Source: Cellvibrionales bacterium UBA7375 | Lineage (GTDB): Bacteria > Pseudomonadota > Gammaproteobacteria > Pseudomonadales > Porticoccaceae | NCBI GenBank assembly: GCA_002469845.1 | Contig: DKNZ01000061.1 | Location: 1-6,748 of the forward strand | Direction of reading: 5' to 3' | Length of the DNA stretch: 6,748 nt | Shown: positions 5,739 through 6,748 of the stretch, one piece after another | How the letters are laid out: every line of letters starts with the position of its first letter | How positions within the stretch are numbered: the first letter of the stretch is position 1 | The notes under the pieces: model-generated | What the model saw: the letters and a program-made list of their open reading frames with translations, nothing else | Told to the model about the DNA's origin: nothing | Database searches by the model: none | Position numbers and translations under genes: made by a program

Positions 5739-6748
5739 ATGGATGTCACCTCAGTTTTAGACCAGTTAAATTCCGCTCAAGAGCAGGCCGTCACTAGCGA
5801 TAAAAAACATTTGCTGGTGTTGGCCGGTGCCGGCAGTGGTAAAACCCGAGTATTGGTTCACCGTATTGCCTGGAAGATTCAGGTGGATAATGTATCGCCC
5901 TACGGTATTTTGGCGGTGACCTTTACCAATAAAGCCGCTCGTGAGATGCGCGAGCGCATCGATAACCTATTGGGTATGTCATTGCGCGGTATGTGGGTGG
6001 GCACTTTTCACGGCTTGGCTCATCGTCTACTAAAAGCCCATTGGCGTGATGCTAAGTTGCCCGAAAACTTCCAAATTCTTGATTCTGATGACCAATTGCG
6101 ATTGGTGAAGCGAGTGATGCGCGCTATGGATCTTGACGAACAGCGCTGGCCGCCGAAACAGGCCCAGTGGTGGATCAATGGTCAAAAAGATGAGGGCTTA
6201 CGCGCGGCGCATATTCAAGAGACTGGCGACCCATTTATGGCCACCATGCTTAGAATCTATCGCCAATATGAACTGCTGTGTGAGCAATTGGGGGTGATCG
6301 ATTTTGCAGAATTGCTATTGCGGGTTTTAGAGTTATGGCGCAATAACCCCGAAGTTTTGAACCACTACCAACAGCGTTTTGGCTATATTTTAGTGGATGA
6401 GTTTCAAGATACTAATGCGGTGCAATATGCATGGTTGCGGCTACTGGCGGGCAAAAGTAGTGATGTGACTGCAGTGGGCGATGATGATCAGTCTATTTAT
6501 GGTTGGCGCGGGGCTAAGGTAGAAAATATTCTTAGTTTTGAGCGCGATTTTGCCGATACTGAAACCATTAAGCTTGAACAAAACTATCGTTCTACATCGA
6601 ATATCCTAAAAGCTGCTAATGCGGTGATCGCCAAAAACACTGATCGTTTGGGTAAGAATTTATGGACTGAATCGGTTGAAGGCGAACCTATTGCCCTGTA
6701 TGCGGCATTTAATGAGCACGATGAAGCACGTTATATAGCCGATCGTTT
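5739..6748 (+). CDS. uvrD: DNA helicase II UvrD, N-terminal part (3' end outside window)
   Basis: This is the first 336 residues (plus two bases) of UvrD, the superfamily 1A 3'-5' helicase that removes the incised strand in nucleotide excision repair and unwinds DNA in MutL-directed mismatch repair. Motifs appear in order: Q motif around Gln14, Walker A AGAGSGKT (29-36, Lys35), motif Ia AVTFTNKAAREM (59-70), Ib GTFHGLAHRLL (88-98), motif II VDEFQD (219-224), motif III VGDDDQSIYGWRGA (246-259) and motif IV LEQNYRSTSNIL (279-290, Arg284). The numbering of the key residues equals that of E. coli UvrD when the ATG at 5739 (MDVTSVLDQLN, against E. coli MDVSYLLDSLN) is used. An in-frame ATG at 5733 would add Met-Pro and cannot be excluded. 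Neither has a clear ribosome binding site. The paralogue Rep is excluded by the close match to UvrD-specific stretches such as WPPKQAQWWINGQKDEGLR. Confidence 0.96.
   Translation, partial: MDVTSVLDQLNSAQEQAVTSDKKHLLVLAGAGSGKTRVLVHRIAWKIQVDNVSPYGILAVTFTNKAAREMRERIDNLLGMSLRGMWVGTFHGLAHRLLKAHWRDAKLPENFQILDSDDQLRLVKRVMRAMDLDEQRWPPKQAQWWINGQKDEGLRAAHIQETGDPFMATMLRIYRQYELLCEQLGVIDFAELLLRVLELWRNNPEVLNHYQQRFGYILVDEFQDTNAVQYAWLRLLAGKSSDVTAVGDDDQSIYGWRGAKVENILSFERDFADTETIKLEQNYRSTSNILKAANAVIAKNTDRLGKNLWTESVEGEPIALYAAFNEHDEARYIADR

Noticed and set aside
1..6748. A novel defence, mobile or biosynthetic system
   Set aside because: Every gene over about 100 codons is a recognised core gene or regulator. 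There are no direct-repeat arrays, transposase remnants, tRNA-linked attachment sites or shifts in codon use.

Overview
The window is an ordinary chromosomal housekeeping segment of a gammaproteobacterium. All four F1 ATP synthase products, GlmU and UvrD read as close relatives of the Escherichia coli proteins. The order atpA-atpG-atpD-atpC followed by glmU is the classic gammaproteobacterial arrangement. Base composition is moderate and slightly AT-rich, with AT-rich spacers. A marine gammaproteobacterium outside the Enterobacterales is my guess, but nothing here fixes the genus. I found no sign of mobile DNA, CRISPR or a prophage.

Layout. Positions 1-3202 hold the 3' end of the atp operon on the + strand: the last 143 codons of atpA (alpha), then complete atpG (gamma), atpD (beta) and atpC (epsilon), with gaps of 20-41 bp. 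A strong intrinsic terminator at 3218-3250 closes the operon. A separate promoter (3258-3286) then drives glmU, best started at 3337 rather than at an upstream in-frame ATG at 3301. glmU ends 11 bp from the end of a convergent - strand gene (4716-5564) for a MurR/RpiR-family regulator that most resembles HexR. A 174-bp AT-rich spacer separates this regulator from the divergent uvrD, which is cut by the right edge of the window after 336 codons.

How the genes relate. The atp genes encode the catalytic head, central stalk and inhibitory epsilon subunit of the F1Fo ATP synthase. GlmU makes UDP-N-acetylglucosamine for peptidoglycan and lipopolysaccharide. UvrD is the helicase of mismatch and nucleotide excision repair. 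The regulator is the functional outlier. HexR proteins control central sugar catabolism (zwf, edd and relatives), and none of those genes is in view. The most useful new observation is a perfect 7-bp inverted repeat, TTGTAAA-AAA-TTTACAA (5586-5602), 22 bp upstream of the regulator's start codon. It closely fits the HexR operator consensus as I remember it, so it both supports the HexR call and suggests autoregulation.

I looked for an undescribed system and did not find one. The remaining points worth a second look are small: a 7-residue insertion in AtpD, the glmU start, the unusual neighbourhood of hexR, and the lack of a recognisable LexA box in front of uvrD.
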